From assembly GCA_019421365.1 (NCBI GenBank), contig JAHZFJ010000034.1:1-41583 (forward strand): a stretch of DNA of 41,583 bases. The letters are read 5' to 3'. Shown piece after piece: positions 17,659-24,893 of this stretch; within the stretch, counting starts at the first letter, position 1, and each line of letters starts with the position of its first letter. Under the pieces are notes generated by a model. That model worked only from the letters and a program-made list of their open reading frames with translations, was not told where the DNA came from and searched no databases. The translations under genes and the position numbers were made by a program. This DNA is from Lachnospiraceae bacterium (lineage in GTDB: Bacteria; Bacillota; Clostridia; Lachnospirales; Lachnospiraceae).

Positions 17659-17693
17659 ATATCTTCCCGTATTCATAGAATACGGGAAGATAT
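17659..17693. repeat. 16-bp perfect inverted repeat (hairpin)
   Basis: ATATCTTCCCGTATTC (17659-17674), ATA, then its exact complement (17678-17693). It lies between the two Cys-containing genes, 80 nt after the stop of the upstream one. No T-run follows on either strand, so it is not a standard terminator; a weak or processed 3' end or a protein site is possible. Confidence 0.6.
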
Positions 17694-17772
17694 TATTTCA
17701 ACTACCAAGAGTGCTTCACATCATAATACATTGATTTCTATCCGTAGAGTTCATATTCTATACTTATCTTAT

Positions 17773-18090
17773 TTAATCGTGTTTTCTGTGTTCTTTGCAG
17801 CCCTCATTAGGACAAGCACAATCAAGGAAGATAGAAGTCTTAAATGCTAATATAAACTCAATACGTGCAACTGCATTTACTAATTTCAGCTGTTTATCTT
17901 CTTTATTTCTTGTATCTGAAGTACTATCATCTGTAAAATCTGAATAACATTCGGAATCTTTTCCATAACCTGGTTTGTGTTTCACTTTTTCCAATATATC
18001 TGCTAATGCTTCTTGCTCCTTAGCAACAGAATCAATAAGATTTGTAATAGCCTGGCAACGTGTAACTGGATAATTTTTTTGTTGTGTCAT
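17773..18090 (-). CDS. small helical Cys-containing protein, possible spore/surface protein
   Basis: The 105-residue protein has no signal or membrane segment. It comprises one amphipathic N-terminal helix (AITNLIDSVAKEQEALADIL), a polar central stretch (DSECYSDFTDDSTSDT), a second helix (KLVNAVARIEFILAFKTSIF) and a Cys-rich tail (DCACPNEGCKEH). The two-helix pattern, an A-I-x-x-L-I-x-S-V/I-A-x-E motif followed later by VN-x-x-x-R-I-E, recalls helical repeats of clostridial spore and cell-surface proteins. It shares its first motif with the 320-residue protein downstream. Upstream lies a CATATAATA sequence fitting a sporulation-type -10 but with a poor -35. The role is inferred only. Confidence 0.65.
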   Translation of the reverse strand: MTQQKNYPVTRCQAITNLIDSVAKEQEALADILEKVKHKPGYGKDSECYSDFTDDSTSDTRNKEDKQLKLVNAVARIEFILAFKTSIFLDCACPNEGCKEHRKHD

Positions 18091-18149
18091 GGTTAATCTA
18101 ACCTTTCTATTAATAATAATTATCGATTGTTTAACTCATCAATATAATG

Positions 18150-18158
18150 TATTATATG
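18150..18158 (-). promoter_or_regulatory. possible sporulation (sigma-K/E-like) -10 element
   Basis: CATATAATA on the minus strand fits the CATANNNTA -10 of sigma-K-type promoters. An AC-containing tetramer (CACC) lies 14 nt upstream, somewhat closer than usual. No good TTGACA-like -35 is present. Very tentative. Confidence 0.22.
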
Positions 18159-18262
18159 CACTGATTCGACATGGTGACTCTAATTTCGTCAATATTTTAT
18201 TTTAATTTACAAATATAATCAGTTACGTTGAACTTAAGCAAGTTAACCATTAAATTTACCAT

Positions 18263-18291
18263 TTGAAGTTTCACCCTATTTATGATATTAT
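18263..18291 (+). promoter_or_regulatory. promoter of the AraC regulator gene
   Basis: TTGAAG (18263-18268) and TATTAT (18286-18291), 17-nt spacer. The shared palindromic element begins 6 nt after the -10. Confidence 0.5.
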
Positions 18292-18297
18292 TTTATA

Positions 18298-18318
18298 GTT
18301 AGTATCTACTAACTACAT
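18298..18318. promoter_or_regulatory. candidate operator shared with the siderophore operon (copy 1)
   Basis: GTTAGT-N5-CTAACTACAT, a GTTAG/CTAAC inverted repeat with a 6-nt centre plus a TACAT extension. It matches the element at 24721-24741 in 18 of 21 positions. Its place over the transcription start suits a repressor. Confidence 0.6.
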
Positions 18319-18360
18319 ATCTATCTATAAGATAGTAATTTAAATTAGGGAGGGATACTT

Positions 18361-19152
18361 GTGGAAAATTCATTCATTTTATTAAAAGAATTGGCCAAGG
18401 AATATGCGTGTAACTCCATTAACATATCAAACGTAAGCAAGTTTTGTAGATTACCAAACGAAAACCATATGCAATATTTGACTACGAAAGGAGCTTTTAT
18501 CTTTCCCATTAGTGGAAAAGGCATAATTCACTTTGGTGATCGTGCCTTTGTTGCGACGCGTGGAAAGATGATTCACGGTTGTCCTGGACAACAGTTAGAA
18601 TTTGAAGTTTTAGGAGATGAACCATTTCACCATATAAACTTATATTATGATAGTAATAGTAAAATCTTATTTGATATTGAATTAGATAATGCAGAGAAGA
18701 TAATTGACATCTTAGAAAATGTTGTTAAGCTAAGTCAAAAGAAATCACTTAAGTCAACCTATCAAACCGAACAGTTGCTAGACCAAGCATTTGAAACTAT
18801 ATTTGCAGAGTATTTGAACAGCAGTGTAAAGACCAACCAACAATTAATAAAAGAAGTGGTTGATTATATACACAACTCTTATCAAAAGAATATTACTCTA
18901 AAAACTCTAGCTGAATACTCTGGTAAAAAACCAGATCAACTTAGCTACTTATTCTATCAATACATGGGAATTAGACCAATCAATTATCTTATTGAATATC
19001 GATTAGAACAGGCAATTGAACTTCTAAAAGAAGGCGATTATTCGGTACAAGAAGTGGCTGCATTGGTGGGTTATTCAGACCCCTTATATTTCAGTCGAAT
19101 TTTCAAAAAGCATGTTGGTTATTCTCCAAGTCAAGTAAAGAATAATATTTAA
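18361..19152 (+). CDS. AraC-family transcriptional regulator
   Basis: The 263-residue protein starts at a GTG with AGGGAGG 7 nt upstream. The N-terminal half (about 20-100) is a cupin-like sensing domain (TTKGAFIFPISGKGIIHFGD, GKMIHGCPGQQLEFEV). The C-terminal 100 residues form the double helix-turn-helix (NITLKTLAEYSGKKPDQLSY, YSVQEVAALVGYSDPLYFSR, IFKKHVGYSPSQVK). Regulators of this shape often sit beside and activate siderophore uptake genes in Firmicutes. Here the link is supported by a nearly identical 21-nt element at this gene's promoter and at the promoter of the ferric-siderophore operon. Whether this protein or an iron-sensing repressor binds that element is open. Confidence 0.9.
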   Translation: MENSFILLKELAKEYACNSINISNVSKFCRLPNENHMQYLTTKGAFIFPISGKGIIHFGDRAFVATRGKMIHGCPGQQLEFEVLGDEPFHHINLYYDSNSKILFDIELDNAEKIIDILENVVKLSQKKSLKSTYQTEQLLDQAFETIFAEYLNSSVKTNQQLIKEVVDYIHNSYQKNITLKTLAEYSGKKPDQLSYLFYQYMGIRPINYLIEYRLEQAIELLKEGDYSVQEVAALVGYSDPLYFSRIFKKHVGYSPSQVKNNI

Positions 19153-19184
19153 TCTTTGCAATTTGCACATATTTATATGTGAAC

Positions 19185-19215
19185 ATGTTATACCAAACAT
19201 AGTTCGGCATAACAT
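19185..19215. terminator. possible terminator hairpin after araC
   Basis: ATGTTAT (19185-19191) pairs with ATAACAT (19209-19215), with a CC/GG pair possible further in. No T-run follows. Confidence 0.3.
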
Positions 19216-19237
19216 TAGCCAAGTTTTATCCATAATA

Positions 19238-19283
19238 AAATGTCCTCCATACCTTACTAATAACGAAAGTATAAAGGACATTT
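19238..19283. terminator. hairpin between the convergent AraC and HAAS-protein genes
   Basis: AAATGTCCT (19238-19246) and AGGACATTT (19275-19283) are exact complements. An inner ATACCTT/AAAGTAT stem is also possible. It likely ends transcripts from one or both sides; flanking T-tracts are short. Confidence 0.5.
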
Positions 19284-19334
19284 ATGAGGATTTTATATGG
19301 ATATAACACATTACTGAGTTATTCCATTAAGCTT

Positions 19335-20342
19335 TTAATTACTCGTTCTACTCAAACTTTTAATAATTGACGAAATACTATCCCAAATATTGATAACAAT
19401 TAAAACAACACCAAATACCATTTTACTTGTATCCATCCAAGCTGATATCTCTAGAGGTGTACCGTTCGTATACTCAGCGATTTTTGAAAAAAATTCCGTG
19501 TTTAATAAGGCATGATCGCTTAACATTACAATAATAAGAATGCAAAAGGCCACATTATAGATTGCATTCACTATAGCTAATGGCAAGTTCCAGCTTCCAG
19601 CAATATACTTCCAGATAAATATTCCAAACTGGACTATTAAGAACATAAAGAATATAGCCAAATAGGATTGTAATCTATCAACATCAAATAATGGTGTTGG
19701 ATTCAAAACTCCATTATCATCTTTAGCATATAATGCAATAAGCTGTGGCTTTACATATATAAGTGCAGTAAAGAGTAACGTACAGAACATTGAAAAAACA
19801 GTCTCACTACGAGATATCTTCTTTTTGTAATCCACTGGAAATTCCGGCAAATCATCAGGGGTCCATTGTTTATAGCTAAATAACACCTGCCCCGATTCTA
19901 CCCCTGACCGCTCTAATATTACAAATACTAGAGTAACCCATAAAGCACCTTGTATTGCTCCTTCAAAAACTGCTGATATTAAATCTACAAATACCATAAG
20001 AAGATTATTATAAGTATAACCATCAACCGGTGGTTCAAAAGCAAAATCAAGTATTGCAATCCCAACAAATACAGTTACACAGATACCTATTACTAATTTT
20101 AGTATAGATAAATAATCATCATAATATCCCGGTCCGATTAAATACCTCTTCTGGGGATTGTATTCATTAGCCAGCTTTCGTGGACTTCCTAGTTCTTCTA
20201 ATACCTGATATACGTCTTTATCTGTATAATTTTCAGGAAGCATATCTTCTATATTAGCACGAAGTTCCTTGCCAACCTCCTCTCTGGTATCCTTCTGAAA
20301 ATGTTTCGTAACAGCATATACATAACGATCAATTAGATTCAT
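19335..20342 (-). CDS. HAAS-domain membrane protein, PadR partner
   Basis: A protein of 335 residues from the second ATG (20342), which lies 9 nt after AAAGGAGG; the first ATG directly abuts that box. The N-terminal 65 residues are a HAAS-type (DUF1700-like) helical signalling domain with the usual LIDRYVYAVTKHF, REEVGKELRANIEDML and LEELGSPRKLANEY blocks. About six membrane helices follow (near 80-100, 120-140, 175-195, 220-245, 255-275 and 300-320). It overlaps the PadR gene by 14 bp, so the two are translated together. Such pairs usually control an envelope or transport process; the target is not evident here. Confidence 0.85.
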   Translation of the reverse strand: MNLIDRYVYAVTKHFQKDTREEVGKELRANIEDMLPENYTDKDVYQVLEELGSPRKLANEYNPQKRYLIGPGYYDDYLSILKLVIGICVTVFVGIAILDFAFEPPVDGYTYNNLLMVFVDLISAVFEGAIQGALWVTLVFVILERSGVESGQVLFSYKQWTPDDLPEFPVDYKKKISRSETVFSMFCTLLFTALIYVKPQLIALYAKDDNGVLNPTPLFDVDRLQSYLAIFFMFLIVQFGIFIWKYIAGSWNLPLAIVNAIYNVAFCILIIVMLSDHALLNTEFFSKIAEYTNGTPLEISAWMDTSKMVFGVVLIVINIWDSISSIIKSLSRTSN

Positions 20343-20685
20343 TATTCTCATCCTCCTTTAATAACTCCTCCATTAAATTTGACATTGCTCTCCACTCCGT
20401 TTTAAGTTGCTTATAAACTTCTTTTCCTTCTTCACTTAATGTATAAAATTTACGTGGTCTACTTTCACTCGTATCCCATTTACTAATTAAAAGCTTCTGT
20501 TTTTCTAATCTTCTCAATAATGGATAAAGCGTTCCCGCTTCTATTGGGGCGTTCTTCTTCTCTAACTTTTGCACAAGTGAATACCCATATTCATATGTAC
20601 TAAGCTGACTTAGTACTAAAAGAACCAATGTACCTCTTTTTAATTCTACTGTAAGTGAACTGACTAGTTCATTCTTTGAATCCAT
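20329..20685 (-). CDS. PadR-family transcriptional regulator
   Basis: The 118-residue protein is a PadR winged helix (PF03551). Residues about 16-90 hold the GTLVLLVLSQLSTYEYGYSL helix, the APIEAGTLYPLLRRLEKQKL recognition helix and the wing SRPRKFYTLSEEGKEV. The C-terminal dimerisation helix is short and acidic (LMEELLKEDENNESN). A GAGGTG box precedes the ATG. The gene heads a two-gene operon with the HAAS membrane protein, the standard arrangement for this regulator type. Its own promoter contains a TGTA-N5-TACA palindrome between -35 and -10, consistent with autorepression. Confidence 0.92.
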   Translation of the reverse strand: MDSKNELVSSLTVELKRGTLVLLVLSQLSTYEYGYSLVQKLEKKNAPIEAGTLYPLLRRLEKQKLLISKWDTSESRPRKFYTLSEEGKEVYKQLKTEWRAMSNLMEELLKEDENNESN

Positions 20686-20704
20686 GTATTATCACCTCAA
20701 ACTC

Positions 20705-20734
20705 AGTATACTGTACGACATACATTATTGTCAA
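20705..20734 (-). promoter_or_regulatory. padR promoter with candidate PadR operator
   Basis: On the minus strand TTGACA (20734-20729) and TATACT (20710-20705) are 18 nt apart. TGTA-CGACA-TACA (20712-20724) forms a palindrome inside the spacer, where a bound repressor would block polymerase. Confidence 0.65.
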
Positions 20735-20805
20735 CTTTATATTGTTATATTATTCATAATAATAAATCATGTTACTTCTAAGACTATTCTTCTTACAATG
20801 AAAAC

Positions 20806-20854
20806 ATAACAAAAAGCCTATGATAATGTCTTAATGAAACATTTTCATAGGCTT
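20806..20854 (-). terminator. terminator of the siderophore uptake operon
   Basis: AAGCCTATGA (20814-20823) pairs with TCATAGGCTT (20845-20854), with an inner AATGT/ACATT stem. On the minus strand the stem is followed by TTTTTGTTATG. Confidence 0.8.
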
Positions 20855-20899
20855 CTTGCTACTCTATTATTTTAACTATAATTACATATCCGTAATAAT

Positions 20900-21622
20900 C
20901 TAGTCTTTTTTAAGATTATTATTTAACCAACGTAATGCATTTTGATATCGCTCATACGTATTTGCATGATGCCCACCTTCATCCCAAGTAATTGTTACAT
21001 TAGATGAGCTTACATCTGAAACTAAGTTTTCATAGATATGCTTAGTATAAGTAACGGCATCCTTTTTTACATCTTTATGCCCTACTCCTTCACTATCGCC
21101 ACTTGACATATAAAATCTAGCTTCACGATTTCTAACAGATTGCTTTGTAGCGTATGGAACAAAGTCTGGATACCAGAATGAACCTGACATACTTGCAAAG
21201 CAGCCAAAACTTGTGCTGTGATAAGCAGAATAGATAGAGATAAGACCACCAAGGGAATATCCTATAATACCTGTAGATTCTGGCAATGTCAGAGTCCGAT
21301 AGTTTTGATCTACTTCCTGTTTTAGCTTGGTTTCAATAAATTGTATATATTCCTCCCCTTTTCCCCCAAAGTTCGGAAACTTTGGGTGAAGAGAAGGACT
21401 TGGCCAAGGTGTTAAGTCATCCAAACGCTTTTCTGAGATTATACCTACTATAATAAAAGATATATCAGAAAGGAAAGCAGCCTCTTTTAACAATGAATAC
21501 GTAGATTTATCGCCATGTAAATATGCTACCGGATAGGCTTTCTCTTCATCTTCGTAGTTGTCTGGCAGAAAGACAAAACATTCCCTTCCTGCAATTGTAG
21601 TAAGTTCAATATTATGTTTCAA
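20900..21622 (-). CDS. siderophore esterase-like alpha/beta hydrolase (Fes/IroE type)
   Basis: The 240-residue protein starts at a TTG, with GGAG 8 nt upstream. It is an esterase-D-type alpha/beta hydrolase (PF00756). The nucleophile Ser lies in GYSLGG (about residue 122), the acid Asp in SSGDSEG (about 176) and the His in DEGGHHANTYER (about 218). The LTPWPSPSLHPKFPNFGGKG loop is typical of trilactone siderophore hydrolases. It has no signal peptide, so it would act in the cytoplasm, opening imported ferric siderophores to release iron. It is the last gene of the ABC operon, 12 bp after the binding-protein gene, which supports this role. The siderophore itself is not predicted. Confidence 0.85.
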   Translation of the reverse strand: MKHNIELTTIAGRECFVFLPDNYEDEEKAYPVAYLHGDKSTYSLLKEAAFLSDISFIIVGIISEKRLDDLTPWPSPSLHPKFPNFGGKGEEYIQFIETKLKQEVDQNYRTLTLPESTGIIGYSLGGLISIYSAYHSTSFGCFASMSGSFWYPDFVPYATKQSVRNREARFYMSSGDSEGVGHKDVKKDAVTYTKHIYENLVSDVSSSNVTITWDEGGHHANTYERYQNALRWLNNNLKKD

Positions 21623-21634
21623 GATAAAGACTCC

Positions 21635-22717
21635 TTATTCTTGGTAAATGAAATCATATAATGTTTCTAATGTATCGAAAATTCTTACACCATAATCCAT
21701 AAGTTCATCATAACCGATTTCAATAATTTTTTCATTTTCAATGGCAGGTACTGATTGTATTGTTTCATCATTTAAAAGACTTTCGACAGCCACTTTATCA
21801 GTTTCAGCATTACGGTCTGATTTAATATAAACAATTACATCAGGATTAAGTGACACAAGGTTCTCACTTGTTAAAGAACTTGTACCTGTTTCTAATACGT
21901 TTTCTGCATTAATAGTTTTTAACATTTCACTTTGTAGTGTTGAATTAGCACCAAATGTGTTAAAAGTACCATCAACATAAGTAACCATGAATAATACTTT
22001 AACAGGTTCTTCTTGAGATGTGCTAGAAACTTTATCTTTTATTGTATCTAAACGTGTTTGTAAAGAATCGGCATATGTATTTGCCTTTTCAGATACATTG
22101 AATATCTGACCAATATTGCGAACATCTAGTATAACATTATCAAGAGATTGATCAATTACGAAGTTACTTGCAAGTTGAGTATACACATTGATACCCATAT
22201 CATTTAAATCTTTTATATTTCCCATAGATTCATCAGTAAATGGCATAGTACGTCCGTATATAAAGTCTGGTTCTGCACCAATAATAACTTCTTTAGACAT
22301 AGTCATCTTATCACCTAATACATTTAGATTTTCATAAACTGATGCCCATTTTTCATCAGGTGCATTATCAGGTTTTAAGATACCGATAATTTTATCTTCA
22401 AGGCCAAGTTCTAATAATAAGTCTGTTGAAGAAGGATTATTAGTAATTACTTTTGATGGAGCCTCTGTAAATGTTTGTGTATACTTCTCTCCATCTGGCC
22501 CATAAGCATCAATTGTTAATGGATATACTGTTTCACTAGAATCAGTAGTTTCTGTTGTTTCTTCAGTGCCAGCAGTTTCATCTGTCGCCTGTTCTGTCGC
22601 TGCATTATTAGAATTATTACCTGTAGATGAATCCGTATTAGATGTTTTAGCACATCCTGTTGCTAATATTGCAACTAGTAAAGTTGAAGCAGTAAGTTTG
22701 TAAATATTTTCCTTCAT
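21635..22717 (-). CDS. ferric-siderophore ABC transporter substrate-binding lipoprotein
   Basis: The 360-residue protein has a lipoprotein signal (lipobox LATGC, Cys at about 22). A Thr/Glu/Ser/Asn-rich linker of some 45 residues follows, then a FecB/FepB-like periplasmic-binding-protein-2 domain (PF01497). That domain includes PSKVITNNPSSTDLLLELGL, a long spine helix (IGQIFNVSEKANTYADSLQT), ENLVSLNPDVIVYI and the terminal helix. It would capture the ferric siderophore outside the membrane and hand it to the FecCD-type permease. It is 31 bp downstream of the ATPase gene and 12 bp before the esterase. The AAGGAG ribosome site is clear. Ligand specificity is not visible. Confidence 0.92.
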   Translation of the reverse strand: MKENIYKLTASTLLVAILATGCAKTSNTDSSTGNNSNNAATEQATDETAGTEETTETTDSSETVYPLTIDAYGPDGEKYTQTFTEAPSKVITNNPSSTDLLLELGLEDKIIGILKPDNAPDEKWASVYENLNVLGDKMTMSKEVIIGAEPDFIYGRTMPFTDESMGNIKDLNDMGINVYTQLASNFVIDQSLDNVILDVRNIGQIFNVSEKANTYADSLQTRLDTIKDKVSSTSQEEPVKVLFMVTYVDGTFNTFGANSTLQSEMLKTINAENVLETGTSSLTSENLVSLNPDVIVYIKSDRNAETDKVAVESLLNDETIQSVPAIENEKIIEIGYDELMDYGVRIFDTLETLYDFIYQE

Positions 22718-22748
22718 AATAATCTCCTTTTATTTTGTTTTTATTTAT

Positions 22749-23525
22749 TTACGATGAAATCTTAGGTGGGTAATAACTAATTAATACCCCATCTGTATTT
22801 GGTGCTTTGATAATTTCACAGTCAATCTCATAAACTCTTTTTATTGTTTCTTTCGTTAGAACGTCATCTGGTTTACCTTGTGAATCTATTTCACCATCTT
22901 TTAATAGATATAAGTAATCGCAGAATTGAGAAGCTAACGTTAAATCATGCAACGCTGCTAATACATTAATCCCCAAATCCTTAACTATCGAAAGAATTTG
23001 TAATTGATATCTGACATCAAGATGATTGGTCGGCTCATCTAGAATTAACAATTTAGGTTCTTGTGCAATGGCTCTTGCTAACATAATTCGTTGCTTTTCA
23101 CCACCGGAAAGTGAGGCGTAACTTCTATTGCCATACTGTTTCATTCCTACCTTTTCAAGTGCTGAATCTACAATTGCATAATCTTTAGTACTTTCGGCTT
23201 GTAACATATTCAGATGAGGTGTTCGCCCCATCATTACAATTTCTCTTACGGTAAAATCAAAATTCATATTATTAAATTGTGCTACAACCGCCATTTCTTT
23301 TGCTAATTTCTTGTTCGTTATCTGCGTGGAATCTTTCCCATCTATTAAAATAATTCCTCCACTTGGTTTTAAAACTCTATATATCGAGCGCAATAATGTG
23401 GATTTTCCACTTCCATTGGGACCAAGTAGAGCAACAAAAGAATTGTCGTTTGTCATCAAAGAAACCTTTTTTACAATTTCTTTTTCACCAAGATTGACAC
23501 TTAGATCTTTTACTGTTAAGTCCAT
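22749..23525 (-). CDS. ferric-siderophore ABC transporter ATPase (FecE-like)
   Basis: A protein of 258 residues from the ATG at 23525, with GGAGG 5 nt upstream; the earlier in-frame ATG at 23537 is itself part of that box region. It has the Walker A GPNGSGKST (about 35-43), Q-loop QFNNMNFDF, signature LSGGEKQR (about 133-140), Walker B LLILDEPTNHLD and switch His (ALHDL). The EIVMMGRTPH segment is characteristic of iron-siderophore/B12 importers. It energises uptake with the single FecCD permease in the same operon. Two consecutive hairpins sit between its start and the permease stop. Confidence 0.94.
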   Translation of the reverse strand: MDLTVKDLSVNLGEKEIVKKVSLMTNDNSFVALLGPNGSGKSTLLRSIYRVLKPSGGIILIDGKDSTQITNKKLAKEMAVVAQFNNMNFDFTVREIVMMGRTPHLNMLQAESTKDYAIVDSALEKVGMKQYGNRSYASLSGGEKQRIMLARAIAQEPKLLILDEPTNHLDVRYQLQILSIVKDLGINVLAALHDLTLASQFCDYLYLLKDGEIDSQGKPDDVLTKETIKRVYEIDCEIIKAPNTDGVLISYYPPKISS

Positions 23526-23546
23526 AATAACCTCCATTTTGTCGAA

Positions 23547-23603
23547 ACACTGCGAATTTGGACGTCAGCACAAATTCGCGTGTGAAAGATTCATCTTTCA
23601 CAC
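23547..23603 (-). repeat. tandem hairpins in the siderophore operon, overlapping stems
   Basis: GCGAATTTG (23552-23560) pairs with CAAATTCGC (23571-23579). GTGTGAAAGAT (23580-23590) pairs with ATCTTTCACAC (23593-23603). The GTGT at 23580-23583 can alternatively pair with ACAC at 23547-23550 to lengthen the first stem, so the two folds compete. This lies in the only long gap inside the operon, between permease and ATPase genes. Confidence 0.65.
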
Positions 23604-23614
23604 TAACCTCCACT

Positions 23615-24667
23615 CTAATTGTTTGCTCCAAAGCCATAGCCTCTTCTTACTAGAATGTATACAAAGAATGGTGCTCCAACCAATGCCGTTATAATTCCAA
23701 TTGGTAACTCTGCATTCGGTATAAGAATTCTAGCAATGGCATCCGCCCACATCAAGAATATGGCACCCGCCAGTAAGGAAGTTATTATTAACCTTCTATG
23801 ATCTGCACCAACTAGTGAGCGCACAATATGTGGAATAATTAACCCAACAAACCCAACAATTCCACAAGTTGCAACAAGTATACCAGTAAGTAATGAAACA
23901 ACGACCATATACAATCTTCTGTATAGACTTAAATTAATCCCCAATGTAATGGCTGCTTCGTCACCAGCTAGCATGGTATTAAGGATACGATACTGCGTAA
24001 TGAAAAAGATACTACATAAAACAACAGCGATGATTGGTAGTCCGATATTGTCCCATTTTGCACGTGTTAGCGAACCCATTGTCCAAAACTTAATAGACAT
24101 TGTACCTTCCGAATCCCCAGCCAACGAAATTATGAAATTGGAAATCGCGCTAAATAACGCATTTATAACCATTCCTGATAGTACTAGCTTGGCAGAAGTC
24201 ATACGATTTCCATAAGAAGCCAATGATAATACTGCTACCGTTGCGGCAATTGACCCTACAAACGCACCAAATGCAGTCCCTACTCCAAAACCAATAAATA
24301 TGGCGAAGGTTGCTCCAAGAGATGCCCCAGAGGAAATTCCTAATATGTAAGGCTCCGCCATAGGATTTTGTACAGTAGCTTGCATAACTCCACCACAAAG
24401 TGCAAGCCCAGCACCAACGAATAAAGAGAGTAATACTCTTGGAAAACGAATTTTCCATATTATGTTCATTTCTGCTTCTGTTGGCATATTCGCTGTACTT
24501 GGTGAAATTCCGAATAATTTATCCATGATTATATGGAATGTGCTACTTGGAGATATCTTCATGGCACCTAAACATAAGGTAAATAAAAACGATATTACCA
24601 GGATAACAACCAAACTTATAATTACCAAGCGAAAGCGTCTTGCAGAAACTTTAGATTTGTCTGTCAT
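23615..24667 (-). CDS. ferric-siderophore ABC transporter permease (FecCD family)
   Basis: The 350-residue FecCD permease (PF01032) has about ten membrane helices. Family blocks are RFPRVLLSLFVGAGLALCGG and MQATVQNPMAEPYILGISSG near residues 75-115, and the coupling-helix region with VGFVGLIIPHIVRSLVGADH near 265-285. Only one permease gene is present, so the channel should be a homodimer. It is the first gene of the operon permease-ATPase-binding protein-esterase. The ATG lies 13 nt from an AAAGGAG box, a long spacing that might weaken initiation. The upstream region carries the palindromic element shared with the AraC promoter. Confidence 0.93.
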   Translation of the reverse strand: MTDKSKVSARRFRLVIISLVVILVISFLFTLCLGAMKISPSSTFHIIMDKLFGISPSTANMPTEAEMNIIWKIRFPRVLLSLFVGAGLALCGGVMQATVQNPMAEPYILGISSGASLGATFAIFIGFGVGTAFGAFVGSIAATVAVLSLASYGNRMTSAKLVLSGMVINALFSAISNFIISLAGDSEGTMSIKFWTMGSLTRAKWDNIGLPIIAVVLCSIFFITQYRILNTMLAGDEAAITLGINLSLYRRLYMVVVSLLTGILVATCGIVGFVGLIIPHIVRSLVGADHRRLIITSLLAGAIFLMWADAIARILIPNAELPIGIITALVGAPFFVYILVRRGYGFGANN

Positions 24668-24720
24668 ATTAACAACAATACTCCTTTCAAGGTCTTACAT
24701 ATAAGCCCAGACTATTTCTG

Positions 24721-24750
24721 GTTAGTCTTTGCTAACTACATTAGATAATA
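24721..24750 (-). promoter_or_regulatory. siderophore operon promoter -10 with shared operator (copy 2)
   Basis: The element GTTAGT-N5-CTAACTACAT at 24721-24741 nearly repeats 18298-18318. On the minus strand a TATTAT -10 (24750-24745) lies 3 nt before it, so the element covers the predicted transcription start. The -35 (TTCCAT, 17 nt upstream) is weak, which would suit a promoter needing an activator. Confidence 0.58.
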
Positions 24751-24822
24751 CAATCATTTTAATACTAATGGAATGGACAATTATTTAAAATATGGACAAT
24801 TATTAAAAATAATTAAAATTAG

Positions 24823-24866
24823 ATAAAAAAATGCCTACCATTCTATCTATTTATTGGCAGACATTT
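24823..24866 (-). terminator. terminator after the 2H phosphoesterase gene
   Basis: On the minus strand a 12-bp stem (24866-24855 with 24840-24829), fully paired if G-U is allowed, is followed by TTTTTTATC. Confidence 0.75.
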
Positions 24867-24893
24867 CTTTCTTCATTCTTCATTTTTAATTAT

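Noticed and set aside
17641..17850. Plus-strand frame of 69 codons overlapping the 105-residue gene
   Set aside because: It runs through the inverted repeat and over the opposite coding strand, with no ribosome site.
23311..23694. Plus-strand frame of 127 codons in the siderophore operon
   Set aside because: It is a shadow of the ATPase and permease genes on the opposite strand and crosses the tandem hairpins.
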